Below are positions 34,166 through 48,075 of a DNA stretch of 64,000 nt, in pieces. The translations under genes and the position numbers were made by a program. Source of the DNA: Eriocheir sinensis. Lineage: Eukaryota > Arthropoda > Malacostraca > Decapoda > Varunidae. The stretch spans positions 3,759,994 to 3,823,993 of the forward strand of contig NC_066553.1 of assembly GCF_024679095.1 (NCBI RefSeq). The letters run 5' to 3'. Under the pieces are notes generated by a model. That model was not told where the DNA came from. It saw nothing but the letters and a program-made list of their open reading frames with translations, and searched no databases. The first letter of the stretch is position 1. Each line of letters opens with the position of its first letter.

Positions 34166-34659
34166 CTGGTCCTGTTGTCTCGTATGCTCTGTTGCTTGTT
34201 ATTGATGGGTAGGCTGTCATTGCTGGTTGCTAAATACACGCATAATAACCTTGAATCAATGGTGTGTGTGTGTGTGTGTGTGTCTGCTGGGTAAGGAAAA
34301 AGTGTACGAGTAGGCGACTTGAGTTCCAGGAAGGAGGACTGGAGGAGGGAGTGGAAAGTAAGGATGGAAGGGGGAGGAGAGAAAGGGAAGGGAAGGAGAT
34401 TGTTAGTAGGAGGAGAAGGAGGAGGAGTGGGAATGAGAGAGGGGGAGAATAAAAACTGATGGATGGGAAATGAAATGCATCTTGGGGTCATTGATAGGAG
34501 AGATAGCAAAGAAGACAGAGGGAAAGATATAGAAAGAAGGGTCTGAGGATTGGAGGGAGTGAAGGTACGAGTGAAGGAAGGAAAAAAAGAAAAGAAATAT
34601 TACGACTTATGAAAACTTATAATGTGAAAAAAATAATCGTAGTAAGCCATGTTTTGCTT
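34166..34659. other. Mixed spacer with (GT)n and purine tract
   Basis: (GT)n at 34261-34283. A purine-rich tract (GGA/GAAG) runs from about 34310 to 34600, opposite in polarity to the pyrimidine tracts on either side. Confidence 0.6.
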
Positions 34660-36417
34660 TATTTTAATCTTCTTTTCTTACCCTCTTTTGATCTATTTGT
34701 TATCTTATGTCCTGAATATTTCCTCGCTCTCTTTTTCCTCCTCCTCCTCCTCCTCCTCTTCGTTTCCTCGTCTCTTCCTTGTTCTCTCTTCCATCCCCTC
34801 CTCCTCCTCCTCTTCCTTGTCCTCCTCTTCGTTTCCTCGTCTCTTCCTTGTTCTCTCTTCCATCCCCTCCTCCTCCTCCTCTTCCTTATCCTCCTCTTCG
34901 TTTCCTCGTCTCTTCTTTGTTCTCCCTTCCATACCCTCCTCCTCCTCCTCCTCCTCCTCTTCCGCTTTGCTTCGTTTTCCTCCGTTGTTCTTTCTACTTT
35001 TTTTCTTCTTTATTCACCTTCTTTTTCAGCTTCCTCATCTTCTTCTTCTTCTTCTTCTCCTTCTTTCTTCTTCCTCCTCTGTCTGTCCCGCTTTATTTCC
35101 TTTTCTTCCGTTCTTTTCATTTTTTTCCTACTTTCTCTTATTCTTTCACATCTTCCGCTTCCTCATCTTCCTTTCTTCCCCTGTCTCCTTTCCATTCCCT
35201 CTTCCTTCTGTTCCGCTTTACTTTCTTTTCTTCCGCCATTCTTTCAACTTTTTTTTCTACCTCCTCTTTCACTTTTCTTCCGGTCACTCCACCTCCTCCT
35301 GCTCCTCCTCCTTTTCTTTCTCATCCTCCTCTTCCTCCTTCTCCTGCCTGCTTGCCTTCATCCCTGTTTTCCGCGTCATTTCACTGTATAAGCATTTTCA
35401 GCACTGCTTCTCATAAGTGTGCAAGTATATCGCTTTAAAATTTTCATCCCCAAAAGTTCTCAGCCGTTTCTCTTCTTTCAGTATTGATTTCGAAAGCTTT
35501 ATTATGTCGTTTCCCTTCACTCGATTCTATGTCCTTTTATAATTATTTCCCTTTTTTTATATTATTAACACGTTCTTTCTTAAGCTCGTATCTAAGTATG
35601 TTTTTTTTTCATGGTTCTTGTAATAGTCTCCCTTTAAATTCACGTTCTATGGGTTTTCCCTTTGTGAATTAATTGAATTTTTCTCTTCACTTTCTCTCTT
35701 TAACATGTATCAATTTATATATTTTTTCACGAGTCTTATAAGAGTCTCCCTTATGTTCACCTTCTATGGTTCTCCCTTCCTCCCACTTCCTCTCTTTAAC
35801 ATGTAACACTTCATATATTTTTTCACGAGTCTTATAATAGTCTACCTTATATTCACTTTCTATGGCTCTCCCTTCCTCTCCCCTTATACCCTCCCCTCGT
35901 ATGTGTGTCCGCCTCCCAGCAGTGCTCAGAACATCGTCAGTGTGTTTGATCTTCAAAGCGACAGGCAAAACCCATTCACGTCCGCCTCAATAGATTTTCC
36001 TCCCCTTTCATTTCTTTTGGCGACCAGGTGTTCATTATCGCCTGCCCTTCCCCTTCCGGCCACCTATTGCTGTTCCCCTATCCGTCCTTTCGTTAGTCAC
36101 TTTTTTCCCTCTCTTTCTGCGTTGATGTATTGGGTTATATGGCGAAAGAGAGAGGGAGAGCGAGAGGGGGGAAGGGGAGGCTGGGTAGGGGGTTTAAATG
36201 ACAGGGTGGTGGGTGGGTGGGGGGGGGGCGGTGCAGGAGGGTGACAAATGAAGTTCCTCGCATAGCATCAAGAAGGAATGAAATTAATCAAACTTGTGTC
36301 ATTTTACGAACAAGCGCCTTAACTTCTCGTCTTTCCTTCCTTCTTCCCTCCTCGTTCGCTCCTCCTCCTCCTTCCTTCCTCTCCACGCTTCTCCCTTAGG
36401 TATTCCTCCTCCTCCTC

Positions 36418-36448
<31 letters not shown>

Positions 36449-36510
36449 CTCTCTCTCTCTCTTGCTTTCTCTCTCTCTCTCTCACTCTCTCTCTCTATCT
36501 CATCCATTTG

Positions 36511-36592
<82 letters not shown>

Positions 36593-37440
36593 GCTGTTTC
36601 CTTCCCCTTCCTGCTCATTCCTCCATTCTGTTTTCCCTTCTTCTTCATCCTTCTCCTATTCCCTTCATTCTTGTTACGCTTCCTCGTTCAGTTCCCGCAT
36701 GTATCTCCTCCTCCTCCTTCTCCTCCTCCTCTTCATTCCCTCTTGCTCTGTCTCCTCTGTTTCTTGTATTGTTTCTCTCTAACCATTATCTTCGTTGTTT
36801 TGCTCCCCTTGCCTTCTCCTTCCTTCCTTGCTTCCTTCCTTCCTTCTTTCCGTTCTGCTTGTCCAGTCTTCTCCCTCCTTACCTCTCCTCTCCTTTCTCT
36901 CCTCTTCCTTCAACATCCATTTTCTCTCGCTTTTTTTCTTGCTGTTATTCCTATATTCTCATTTTTTTTTCTCTTTCCCTCTTCGCTTTTCATATATTCC
37001 CCTGGTCAGCCTTTCTCTCTCCTCTCCCCTTCTTTTATATTCTATTCTATTTGCCTCCTTTTTTTTCTTCCCTACATCCTTTCTGATCCCTTCTCTTATT
37101 TTTGTCTTCATTTTATCCCTTTTTCTTTTTCCTCTCCTTCCTGACTTCTTCCTTTTGCTGTCCTCTTTTCTTACCCTCCTTCCTTCTCTCCTACTTCCCT
37201 TTCATCCTTCCTTTTTGGTTCCCTTTTGCGTCATCCTCCTCCTTCCCTTCGTCTTTCCTTCCTTCTTTCTTGTTTTAATCTTCCTCCCCTTTCATCCTTC
37301 CTATGTGCTTCCCTCTGTTCCCTTCTCCTCTCCGTCCTCCCTTCCTGCCCTCGTTCTTGCCAATCTCATCTTCGTTCGTGTACCCAACGCCTCTGCCGCC
37401 GCCGCCGCCTCCCTGCTTATCCCGCCTCGCCGCTTCAAGA
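34660..37440. repeat. 2.8-kb polypyrimidine domain
   Basis: Nearly continuous T/C on the plus strand. It holds a 69-bp tandem repeat (34740-34960; 'cgtttcctcgtctcttcctt' at 34761, 34830 and 34899), a roughly 97-bp repeat at 35590-35870 ('ttaacatgta...cacgagtcttata'), and (CT)n at 36417-36591. Overlapping plus-strand frames of up to 260 residues are Ser/Leu/Phe-rich and exist because stop codons need purines. Non-pyrimidine islands are at 35880-36260. Confidence 0.8.
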
Positions 37441-38355
<915 letters not shown>

Positions 38356-38569
38356 CGTTAGTCGTTGGCTGGCCAGGTGGCCTCGCGAGGCTTCCTCCGC
38401 GCCGGGACGCGAGTGAATTGATTTATTCGCCAGATGTTGATGTGCTCGATTGGATCTAAAAATTTAGTTGGACGTAGTTTTGTGTATTGTTTCCTATTTA
38501 CACAAAGCGAGGAGCTGACGTGTAATGAATTAAGAAGCTGATTTTTCTGAATATTTAGTGTGCGCATGT

Positions 38570-38579
38570 ATATATATAT

Positions 38580-38668
<89 letters not shown>
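38570..38668. repeat. (AT)n microsatellite
   Basis: AT repeat broken once by GAT at about 38580. Confidence 0.97.
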
Positions 38669-38669
<1 letters not shown>

Positions 38670-39853
38670 TATAAATCATTCACCTAAGTATGCGAATACT
38701 CATAGGTATAAACTGAAGTGTATCGCGTAAGTGAAGCCTTCCTCAATAAGTGACAAAACCTGTATTTGTGTGTCTCTGCGAAGGATTGGAAAGATAAATC
38801 GTGGCCACTCCAGCCAATGCCAACACCAAATTAATTTCTGGAGAGAGTGATGAGAGAAAACGACAGGTGTGAAACGAATGGCCAGACAGGTGTGTGTTCC
38901 CCACGCCTTGTTTTCACGCTTCGGGACCAACACACGCCCTGCCCCGCTTCGCACTGCCCCGCTCTGTCCCGCCCCACCTGCCTGCCGCCCCCCAACCCAT
39001 GCCGGCGGCTAGAGGTGGATTCTTTGGGCATAGACGCCCGCACGAAGCAGGCGAGGGGCCGGCACAGCCGTTCTCGCTCCCTGGCCGCCGCGGCTCCGTG
39101 TCCTCGTTTGTCGGCCGCCCGGCCCTGCGTGTTGCCCTGCCAGTGGCGGCCCCTTTGCCTCCCTCGCGCCTATTATGGCTCTCGCTCTTCTTTCTTTGTT
39201 TTGGAGATAAAAAATGACGGAATGCCTTCGGAGGGACATATTTCTCATTATTTTTCCTCTATGTAATGCCACATCACATTGAATCAGTTGCAATGTTTTT
39301 TTTCTGGCCTCTCCGAAAGAAGCTTTTTTTTCTTTTATGTTGTTTTTTAAACAAACGATACACTTGATACTATTGTTTATTTTTTATTTTTGCACGTTTC
39401 TTTGTGGGATCCGTTAACTAAACTTGTGGCGTTGTTTGGCGATAGCCTCAGGGGCCCGGGGTGCCGCCCACACACCGTCCCCAAGAGGCTGCGCCGCGGC
39501 CTTCGTGGTGCAGCTAATTACGTGCCTCCTGAAACAATCAATTGCAGAGGCGCCACACCATGACTGACTCATCATCTACTTTCTCGAAAGTTACAGAAAT
39601 CAAAATGTGAAATTAGTATAACCTTAAGGAAGCACATTGTCTAATCGTTGGTGTAGTTGTTACGTACTTCACCAACATGCAGCAACGTTGACACCTGTGG
39701 AAGTGGCGGACAGAGTTTTGTCAATACAAGCGTGCTAGGGGCAGTTAGTGTTCCCTATTCTTGTTCCATTGAAATGTAAGTTTTTGAGGCTTTGAAAAAC
39801 TTCCATTTAATAGTTTGGCAGTGTTGTTAACCAAATGATGCTGCTTTAACCCC
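38669..39853. other. Unique sequence, CpG-rich at 38930-39180
   Basis: The CpG-rich part has several overlapping frames on both strands with no domain. 39290-39400 is T-rich. No gene is supported. Confidence 0.35.
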
Positions 39854-40060
39854 TTGGATGCGGATTTCCTACAAGAAGACGTCATTAAGCTACAAGAGTG
39901 GAAGAAAAAGTGGCTGCTCCAATTTAGTAAAGAAAAATGTGAAGTCATGCATCTTGGGAGGGGAAATCCAGCATACCAATACCACATGCGAAACACTCCA
40001 CTACCCACCACAGAGGCACAGAAAGACTTGGGAGCATATGTTACCAGGCTACCAGTGAAC
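39854..40060 (+). pseudogene. CR1/Jockey-type LINE reverse transcriptase fragment
   Basis: Frame from 39854 reads LQEDVIKLQEWKKKWLLQFS, then KCEVMHLGRGNP, then EAQKDLGAYV. This is the pattern just downstream of the catalytic core in non-LTR retrotransposon polymerases of this group (LQ.DI..L..W...W...F...KC.VMH.G..N then E.DLGV.V). The catalytic motif itself and everything upstream and downstream are missing, and similarity fades after about 40050. It is a dead fragment of under 70 residues with no start codon of its own. Confidence 0.85.
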
Positions 40061-42078
40061 GCAAAATCCGTGCCAATCGCAGTGGACGGGTTAATATTTT
40101 CTTGCAGTGGAGTACAAGTTTTGATAGATATATAATGATCAATACCAAGAAATGTGACAAAAGGTGATTCAATTTACCTTTGTCTTTAATACTTATTTGA
40201 TGAAGGTTTCTTGGCAATTGAATTATGTCCTACAATACATTTCCATTGCGGAAGAAATATTGCCGAGTCATTGTCTCCATCTCATTGCCGCCCAAATTGT
40301 AGATTTCTAGGATGGAATCTCTCCAATGCTCCTTTTGTTAGACTTTTTTTTTCCAGTGGAGGTATTTGTGCGTCGCTAATCTTTCATTCTCATTCCACAA
40401 CATTCCTCTTCACCACAGGAATAATGAAGCTAATTTCCGGCTTGGTATTGATTAGGAACTGAAATGTTTCCGGTTTGAGCAGGCAGCCGCGGCCCGTGCT
40501 CTGCCTGGGTGTCGGTGATGCCTGAAAACGTGCGGTGTTCAGGGACGGCAGGGTCGCCTGTCGAGTGGTAAAGCTCTGCCAGCATGATTTTTTGTTTGTT
40601 TTATTAAATCATTCCTACCCAGAGGGAGGGTCACTTGGGCGGGGAATTCGCAGCGCTGACATTAACGCTGACATTGATTCATTGGTGAAATTTTACTGAT
40701 TTATTTGTATACTAAAAGCTACTATTTCCCAACATTTACTCTCTATATACACGCTTGGCTCGAAAGCGAGGAAATACAGAGGCCCGGACGTGAGCGGCAC
40801 TTAGGCCCGCGCCACGCCTCATCATGTCACGGCAGGAACGCGTTTCCCGCTGAGATTAGTGCGCGAGTGACTCTCTTTAGGCGGTGACACATTTCGTTTA
40901 TGCACTTAAATTATTCGTATTTATGTGTGACGGAAATGCATATGGGCGTTGTAATGCTGCTGCCTATGGAGTCCGACGCACCTCACCCATACCGAAATAG
41001 TCGAATAGTGAAAACAAGTCCAATTCCGCAGGTTACGAACTTTGGATTTCTCCGAAAAATAGGTTAGCTGGAATTACTTGGCGCCCAGTAAGAAGGTTGG
41101 GTCCATCATCGAAAACACGTATTTAGCGGCCTTACACCAGGGGAAAGGTTGCTTCCGGCCTCCTCGGGGGGATATGAATATTAACCCATCCTTAGGAATA
41201 ATTTACCCTCCCCTCCGCCCCCTCACCTCACCCTCGAAATTAATTATCCAACCTTTACAAATACTCCCCCAGCGGGACGTCATCACCTCCCCCCCTCCCC
41301 TCCACCCCGCCGCCTCTATATCATTTGGGATCATTAACACGTCCTTGGTGGGTAACCCGCCCACGGGACCCGGTCGTGGCGCCTCTTAGGGTTGTAATGT
41401 ACTTGAGAAACATTTAATAAGCAGATAGGACACTAATGCCACCTCAGAGGGTTGGCGAAAGTTAAAATTTGGAGAAGTACCATTGTGTTTCTTGTTCTTG
41501 GACGCGGTGGTGCCATCCGTCAGACTGCTGGAAGGCGAACACAACAGTTTCCTTCACTCTGATGATGGGGAATCGTTTGTTTTCTCCTCTCATAAGTTTC
41601 AAACTATGGCAAACTACTCTTTTTCACAATGTCCATGCTGTATTAAGTCGCTGTTTATAAAACTCTTGAGAGTTCTTTGTTAAAGAGTGAGGGAACGTGT
41701 ATCCACCCACTTCCGGTTCAGAGGGAAAAGAATCACATGCACCCTCAACCCACCAACCCACTGATCACACCCACCCACCTACCCACCCACCGGTCACACC
41801 CACACACACACACACACACGCCGGTCACACCCACGTGAAAGAGATTAGCAACGTTTCACCCCAGCGTTGAAAAAAGGTTAGCGATATTCCATTTCCGGTT
41901 TAGAGAGAAAGGAAGCAATCAGCGCGTCTTAATTAGCTGCGGTGCATCGATTAAGCCAACACACGCACGTACGCACAAAGCCGAGGACCGGAGGGGATTA
42001 GCAGGACCCGCAGGAAAGCTTTTGGACGCGAAGGAGCTGGGCGAACGCGAATGGAGTCAGATGGAAGGGAGTGAGTTA
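40061..42078. other. Unique sequence
   Basis: No shared repeat or recognisable gene. A small (CA)n occurs at 41803-41818 within CCCACC-rich DNA (41700-41840). 41160-41390 is C-rich with ATTA-type cores. Short frames lack domains. Confidence 0.35.
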
Positions 42079-42820
42079 AGCCTCAGTCACACTGACTTTA
42101 CGACCTTATAACGACCTCCCGCGACTTTCATGTTGCAGGAGGTCCTACATGGTCGTGCGTGCGATCGCTATGTGTCTCCGTCCGCCGTACGACCGAAAAG
42201 GTCGGCTGGAGGCTGTTGGTGCTGCACCAAAAACCTCCAGCCGACCTCTCAGGTCACTGCCGGTTGTAAAAAGGTTGCCGTCCGGTGACCGAATGGATTG
42301 CGTCTGTACGGCAACCGGACTGCCACCAGTGACGACTTATGACCGTTAACCGGTGAATGGCGACCGTATGGTGAACGGTCGCCGTCCCTTTGCCGTCAGG
42401 TAATAGATGGTCGCTGATGTTCCCCGTCCACTTTCCACATGTCATTGGCTGTGGTCGGCGTCCGGCCTCAGGTGGAAGGCTGGACGGCATACCGACATAT
42501 ACGAGCTTAAAAGACCGCTCCTTACAGGAGATCGCCTCAATGAAACAGGACTCGTACCGGTCGCCGATGATCGGCGACCAGTCCTTGCTTGTCGGTCACC
42601 GGTCGGTGAATAGTGGGCATCTTGACCGGACTCCAAGTTTGAGGTCAAGGTGTGAATCTTAGCATGGTCGCCGTCCGACCACCCACTGGACGGACACTAA
42701 ACGACCGCCGGCAGCCGTTCGGTCGCACGACTGGTTGGTCGGGAAGCGGTGGGTGTAAATTGCAGCATTCTTGGGTTGCGGGTTGTCCTTACGGGTTGTA
42801 AAGTCAGTGTGACTGAGGCT
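42079..42820. mobile_element. 742-bp TTA-flanked element with inverted ends (PIF/Harbinger-like)
   Basis: Left end AGCCTCAGTCACACTGACTT followed by TACGACC; the right end is its near-perfect complement (about 27 bp). It is flanked by TTA at 42076-42078 and 42821-42823. The interior has no transposase frame. It is dense in GACC/GGTC motifs and contains a strong hairpin with 14-bp arms AGGTCGGCTGGAGG (42199-42212) and CCTCCAGCCGACCT (42234-42247) enclosing an inner TTGGTGC/GCACCAA pair. It is a non-autonomous element; the family assignment rests on the TTA duplication. Confidence 0.85.
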
Positions 42821-42823
42821 TTA

Positions 42824-43765
42824 GGAGAACCCGAGGCTTCCAGGGATGGCAGGACAGAACAGCGGCCGCTCCGTCGTGATTTTGTTCACAGTGACCTCTT
42901 ATAACATACAAGGCCCACGTAGCTTGGCCTTTTGACCATCGCAGGCTGAGCTAAATATACAAATGAGAGAACATTCGCAAAAGTAGCAAAGAACCCCGAA
43001 GTACCAGTGAAGTTTAAAATAATTAGAAAAAAAGTATGTATTCGCCGTGAAACTAGAAAAAAAAAGTTTGCAGCAAATTAAAGCCATTAGAACCATGAAA
43101 AAGTAGTTTAATTGTGTGCACTTTTACTCTCTCTGTACACGCGTAGCTGTAAAGTGAGCTGGTTGTAGTAGTAGTAGCAGGAACAGCAATATTAGTAGTA
43201 GTAGTTCTAGTAGTAGTAGTAGTAGTAATTGATGTTTAGGGGTTAGCAGTAAGGGAAGTGGTAGCAATATATCAGCAAGCCGCCAACCAACCACCTCCAC
43301 CATCACCACCATCAAGAACGCCACCAACAAACCCTTACTGACCACCTGCAACAGCGCATTCAGAGGCACCTCAACCAAACAAGAGTGGCATAAGAACGCT
43401 TTCGGGTCAACACAGGATGATGCACTCGCCACCCCTATGAAGTGCGCGCTCGGAGCCAACCAGCCGGCCACACCGCCATTCACGCATTATTCACGTGCTA
43501 GCGATACCGGCTTTGACACGGCTCAGACCACAACGCCGTGACTGCGGACGTGTGATGTCTTTCAAACACTGGACGGCCTGACATCAAAAAGCGGCTCCCG
43601 GTTGACAAAGGGGTGAATACAGGGCTCCTCGCGCGTGCTCCCCGTAGGCTACACTCTTTCTCTCGCACTCTCGACTCTCCTGGTATTTGACACTTTTATA
43701 TATTTATTTGATGGGTCAGGCCACCTTTGCTCACTGACCCTTCGCGCTCACAATACGCGGACTTG
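42824..43765. other. Unique sequence with (GTA)n
   Basis: (GTA)n-type repeat at about 43165-43228, interrupted. The remaining sequence is unique and has no domain in any frame. Confidence 0.45.
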
Positions 43766-44178
43766 AAGAACGGAAGCTGATTTGTTAGTACTCACTGGGA
43801 AATGAAAGTGGATCTGTTAGTACCTATGGATAAACGAAAGCTGATTTGTTAGTACTCACTGGGAAACGAAAGTGGATCTGTTAGTACCTATGGATAAACG
43901 AAAGCTGATTTGTTAGTACTCACTGGGAAACGAAAGTGGATCTGTTAGTACCTATGGATAAACGAAAGCTGATTTGTTAGTACTCACTGGGAAACGAAAG
44001 TGGATCTGTTAGTACCTATGGATAAACGAAAGCTGACTTCTTAGTATTCACTGGGAAACGAAAGTGGATCTGTTAGTACCTATGGATAAACGAAAGCTGA
44101 TTTGTTAGTACTCACTGGGAAACGAAAGTGGATCTGTTAGTAGGTATGGAGGAACGAATACTGGTGTCTTAGTATTCA
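43766..44178. repeat. 64-bp higher-order minisatellite
   Basis: Six units; 'ctcactggga' at 43791, 43855, 43919, 43983, 44047 (as 'ttcactggga') and 44111, exactly 64 bp apart. Each unit is two related 32-bp halves: GTTAGTACTCACTGGGAAAC... and GTTAGTACCTATGGATAAAC.... A diverged seventh unit closes the array. Confidence 0.95.
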
Positions 44179-45332
44179 AGGGGGAGCTGTCGAACGTGGG
44201 ATGTTGTAGGAGTTAGTGAGGCAAGGAAGCTTGAAGAGGAACAGAGGATACGGGAGAGCGGTCGTGCATTTTACTGGGAGGGAAACAAACCTGAGGAGGA
44301 AGTAAGAAGCTTTAACTCAAGTCTAGAAAATAGCTGGGTCGAAGTGGGGAGATGCAAGTGTAGGGAGAAAATGGTGAGAATAGTGACACAGAGGAAGGGG
44401 CAATGAAGGAAAGGGGAATGTATAGAAGTGGGGAGGTGAGAATGGTGACAGAGACTAGAATATGAGGCAAGGAGAGAATGTGGAGAGGGGGAAGAGGGAG
44501 GAGGCTTAGAAACGAGGCGTGCAGGGAGTGGACTGGGGTGGAGGAAGGTGAGAGGAAGAGCCGCGAACCATCTGAAAGCAATTAATGGGGAGGAGGCGGC
44601 TGGCACACAAGTTCTCTCCGAAGTGAGGACGAGGGTGACACGGGAAGGGCCGGGGGAGAGGAGAGGAGATGGGAGGGGAGGAAGGAAGGGTATGGAGGGG
44701 TGGTGTTAGGACCTCTGAATGTGTGTTTGTGTGGGTAGGGGGACCGTGTGTGTGTGTGAGATGGAGGAGGTGAGAAGGGAGGTGTATGGGGGTATGTTCG
44801 GCTCTCTGCATGTTTGTGTGTGTGTGGGTGAGTGGTGTGTAGGTAGGTCTGTGAGTGGAGGTGAATAGGGAGGTGTATGGGTGTGTTAGGCTCTGGACAT
44901 GTGTGTGTGTGTGGGTGGGTGTGGGTGTGAGTGGATGTGGTGGGTAGGTAGGTCTGTGAGTGTGTGTGGGTGTGCATGTGTATGTTAGGATGAATAAGTA
45001 AAGGAACAGCAGAATCGTGAAGCGAGCGGCGTTGTTGTTGCATGCATACCTTCGTTTACTTTAACTTCAGTCAGAGCTTAAAGGAGAACATCAAGGTGGG
45101 TTTATAGGAGTGCTTCAGCCTTTACCATGATTGGGGAATAGGATAATGTCACTGGCTGCCTCCCACATACACACATTAATATACCCTTCATATACCAGGA
45201 CAACCATTCGACCACATACCACATATACCACTATAAGAAATAGGAAGCGTATACAACCGTCATAACCATTACCAAAGCACTTATAAATGAATGGTAGGTA
45301 GGGTTATGTGTGTATATGTGTGTGTATGTATG

Positions 45333-45335
<3 letters not shown>
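44179..45335. other. Purine/GT-rich sequence
   Basis: 44220-44700 is A/G-rich. 44700-44990 is GT-rich with GGTGTG variants. 45000-45335 is unique. Pro/Ser/His-rich minus-strand frames are composition artefacts. Confidence 0.6.

Positions 45336-45379
<44 letters not shown>
45336..45379. repeat. (GA)n microsatellite
   Basis: Pure GA dinucleotides. Confidence 0.95.
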
Positions 45380-45380
<1 letters not shown>

Positions 45381-47239
45381 GTGGTGTGGCAGGCCCCGTG
45401 TGATGGTTCCTATGGCAACGCTCACAGGCCGGTTAGACAAGCGCACTGCTCACCTTGCCTCGTATCAACCACCGACCTTCCACCTTTCCCTCCCTCTCCC
45501 CCCCTCCACCCCTCTACTCCAATCTTTCGTCAACACTTACTCTACCTCCTTATGCGTCCACCCTCTTGCCCCTCCTCCTCCTCTCCCCATTCCACCCACG
45601 CTTATTATTTAAACCTTATAAATTCTCCCTTTTCCTCCCAACTTTCTCTACTTTCGACTTCTTTTTTTCTCCACTGACCTGCCATCCCCCTCTCCCTCCA
45701 CCCCCCTGCCTCACCTCGCCTCCATCTTCCTTTCATCTGCTCTTTCTACTCTTACTACTGTTCTTCCTTTTTAAATATCAGTCGATTCGTCTATGTCCAT
45801 TTCTACTCCCGGTATCTATATTATCCAGCCTTTCCTTTATTTCCTTCACTATTGGTACTCTTCCTCTGTATATCAAGTTTCGTCTAAGGCCATTTCTCCC
45901 TCCGGTATTTGCTTCAGTCTTCCACTTTCCTTCACATCGAACTTTCCTATATGTCCTTTCCCCTTCTCTGTATTAACATTCTCTCACTTTCCTTTATATC
46001 GGACATCAGTTACGTTCTTTCTTTACGTCTCAACCAACGACCCTTTCTTTCCCCCCCTCCTCTCTATGCGCTGAGTCACACAATCTAACCCACTCACTAA
46101 CCGACTTCCCCTTATCAACACGAGTCTTTTATCTCTCTCCCTTTTTTCGCCAACACGCACTCATTCTCGGTATCTCTCTATATTTATGATTCCTGTCTGT
46201 TCCATTGTTTCTTGCGCGTTCCGTTCCGCCATCCCACGCTCCATCGACACTAATATTTTTGTTTTTTGTCTTTTTTTATTGCCGTTATTTGTTTGTGTCA
46301 TCCACGTTCTCCTCCTCCATGACACTCACACTCACTCATTCTTCTTGCTGCAGCGTTGACCTCCCATCTTCTTTATTTCCCTCCGTCAACGGTTATTCCC
46401 TCTGCTTACTTATTCACCGCTTGTCCCAGTCTCCTGAAGGCCCAATAGTTCCTTTCTACCTTTTCTCCCTCGCTTGTCTTATCGAACCTCCGCCCCGTTC
46501 ACTCCTTCCTGTATCAGCTTCTATGTAATCTTTCACCTTTTTCCAATTCAGCAAAGTCTCTCCCTCCGTTGTTTCATTTTCACTAACTGTCCATTCTCCT
46601 TTTTCTCGTCAGTTCTGGCTCTTCGCCCTCACACTTACCAGCTCTCCGTCAACACTATCTCTTCCTCTGTCTACATCCGCCGTGTTTTCTTGTTCCGTTA
46701 ACCTTCCCCTTTCCATCCACTCTTTCTCTCTTTCCTTCTGTATATGCTCCGTGGCCCCTCGTCTCACCCACACACATTCCCCCATTCCCCCACCTCCCCT
46801 CTGTTCATCCCCCTCCAGTCCCACGGCTTCATGTCTTCCCGCACCACTCTCTCTCCTCCGCACAGCCACTCAACTCAATCCTCTGTATATATCTACCGCC
46901 ATACCCTCCGCCCTTACTCTGGTCCCCCTTTAAACCTAGCCTTCCTACGTTTATTCCCGTCCCCAGGGCTTCGCTTTCTCCCCACGCACGCCGTCATCCT
47001 TTCTACACCTTCCCCGGGCTCTCAATCCGCTTCAGTCCCCCAGAGCCCCGCGTCCCCAAACCTTTCTTCCCCCTCCTTCCTCTACACACATTCGCCGCTG
47101 CGCTTCACGATTCTCCGTCCTGGTGACCTGGTCCGCTCCGGGATGTGCTTTGCGCGTTGACTAGAGGAAGCACATCATCATGGACGCAGGGAAGTTAGAA
47201 GCGTCTCTCATAGGATCACTTTTAGCAGATAGTGAAATA
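45380..47239. repeat. Polypyrimidine-rich domain
   Basis: 45470-47130 is mostly T/C on the plus strand with TCTTTCC/CCTCC motifs and sparse A/G. Frames such as 45455-45976 are Ser/Pro/Leu/Phe-rich with no domain. The ends (45380-45470, 47130-47239) are unique. Confidence 0.65.
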
Positions 47240-47350
47240 GTTACAACAAAGGGAGGCAGCTCAAGGGCAAGAAGCAAAAATACGAACAAAAAGGCCCGCT
47301 AAACGCCGCTCCAGGGAAAGGAAACAGAACGAGAGGCTAAAGGAGAGGTC
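47240..47350 (+). repeat. Family C, copy 7 (long form)
   Basis: 'caacaaagggaggcagctca' and 'agggcaagaag', spacer, 'aaaaaggcccgctaaacgcc' and 'gctcc', then 'ggaaacagaacgagaggcta' and 'aaggagagg', parallel to the copy at 20746-20870. Confidence 0.8.
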
Positions 47351-48075
47351 AGTTATGGATGGAGAGGAGTCCTGATGCTCTCTTGAATACGGGAATTTAG
47401 TGAACCTTTGCTCTGATTATTTTTTTTTTTTTATATTTGTAAAGTTTAGAAAGATTTCCCAATAGGAGTTTTTTCAGGCGTTTTTTTAAGACCTATATGC
47501 TACTTAATTTCCTTCTTTCGGTGAGATTTTGAGTTTGATAAAAATTTGTTAAGATTATTATTTTTTTGATAAGATAAAAGTTAAAAAATGTTTACTTGAA
47601 TCACTTTGAACGAATCAGGTAAAGGTTATTGTTTTCATAAATGTACTATCTTTATTTCTGTCTTCCTTTGTATTATCTCTATCTATCCATCTTTCTATCT
47701 ATCTATTATCTATATTTCTCTCCATTTTTCTATGTACTAAATCTCATCCTAACAAAACATATGACACAAATAGTTCTTCGGTTGTGATTTCTATTTTTTT
47801 CTGCTATGTTTCCAAAGTTTGCTCAGGTGTTCGGTTCTGACATAGATTAGTTTGTCAGTAGACTAAAAAGTTCACTCCATTATTTATCCGTGGACTTCAT
47901 TCTTCTCCACCGTACGTTCATTTATCATGGCTTCCTTATTACATATTTTTTCATTGTTCCGGAAAGTTTGGTAAAAAGATTACTCCCCTTAATCACCCTC
48001 GCCGCTGTCCCCGCCGCGGCCTCATCATTAGTATCGGTTAATGGTCCTCCCTCGATCCCCTTTGGTGGTCATCGG
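47351..48075. other. AT-rich unique sequence
   Basis: Includes a small (CTAT)n at about 47680-47712. No feature recognised. Confidence 0.35.
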
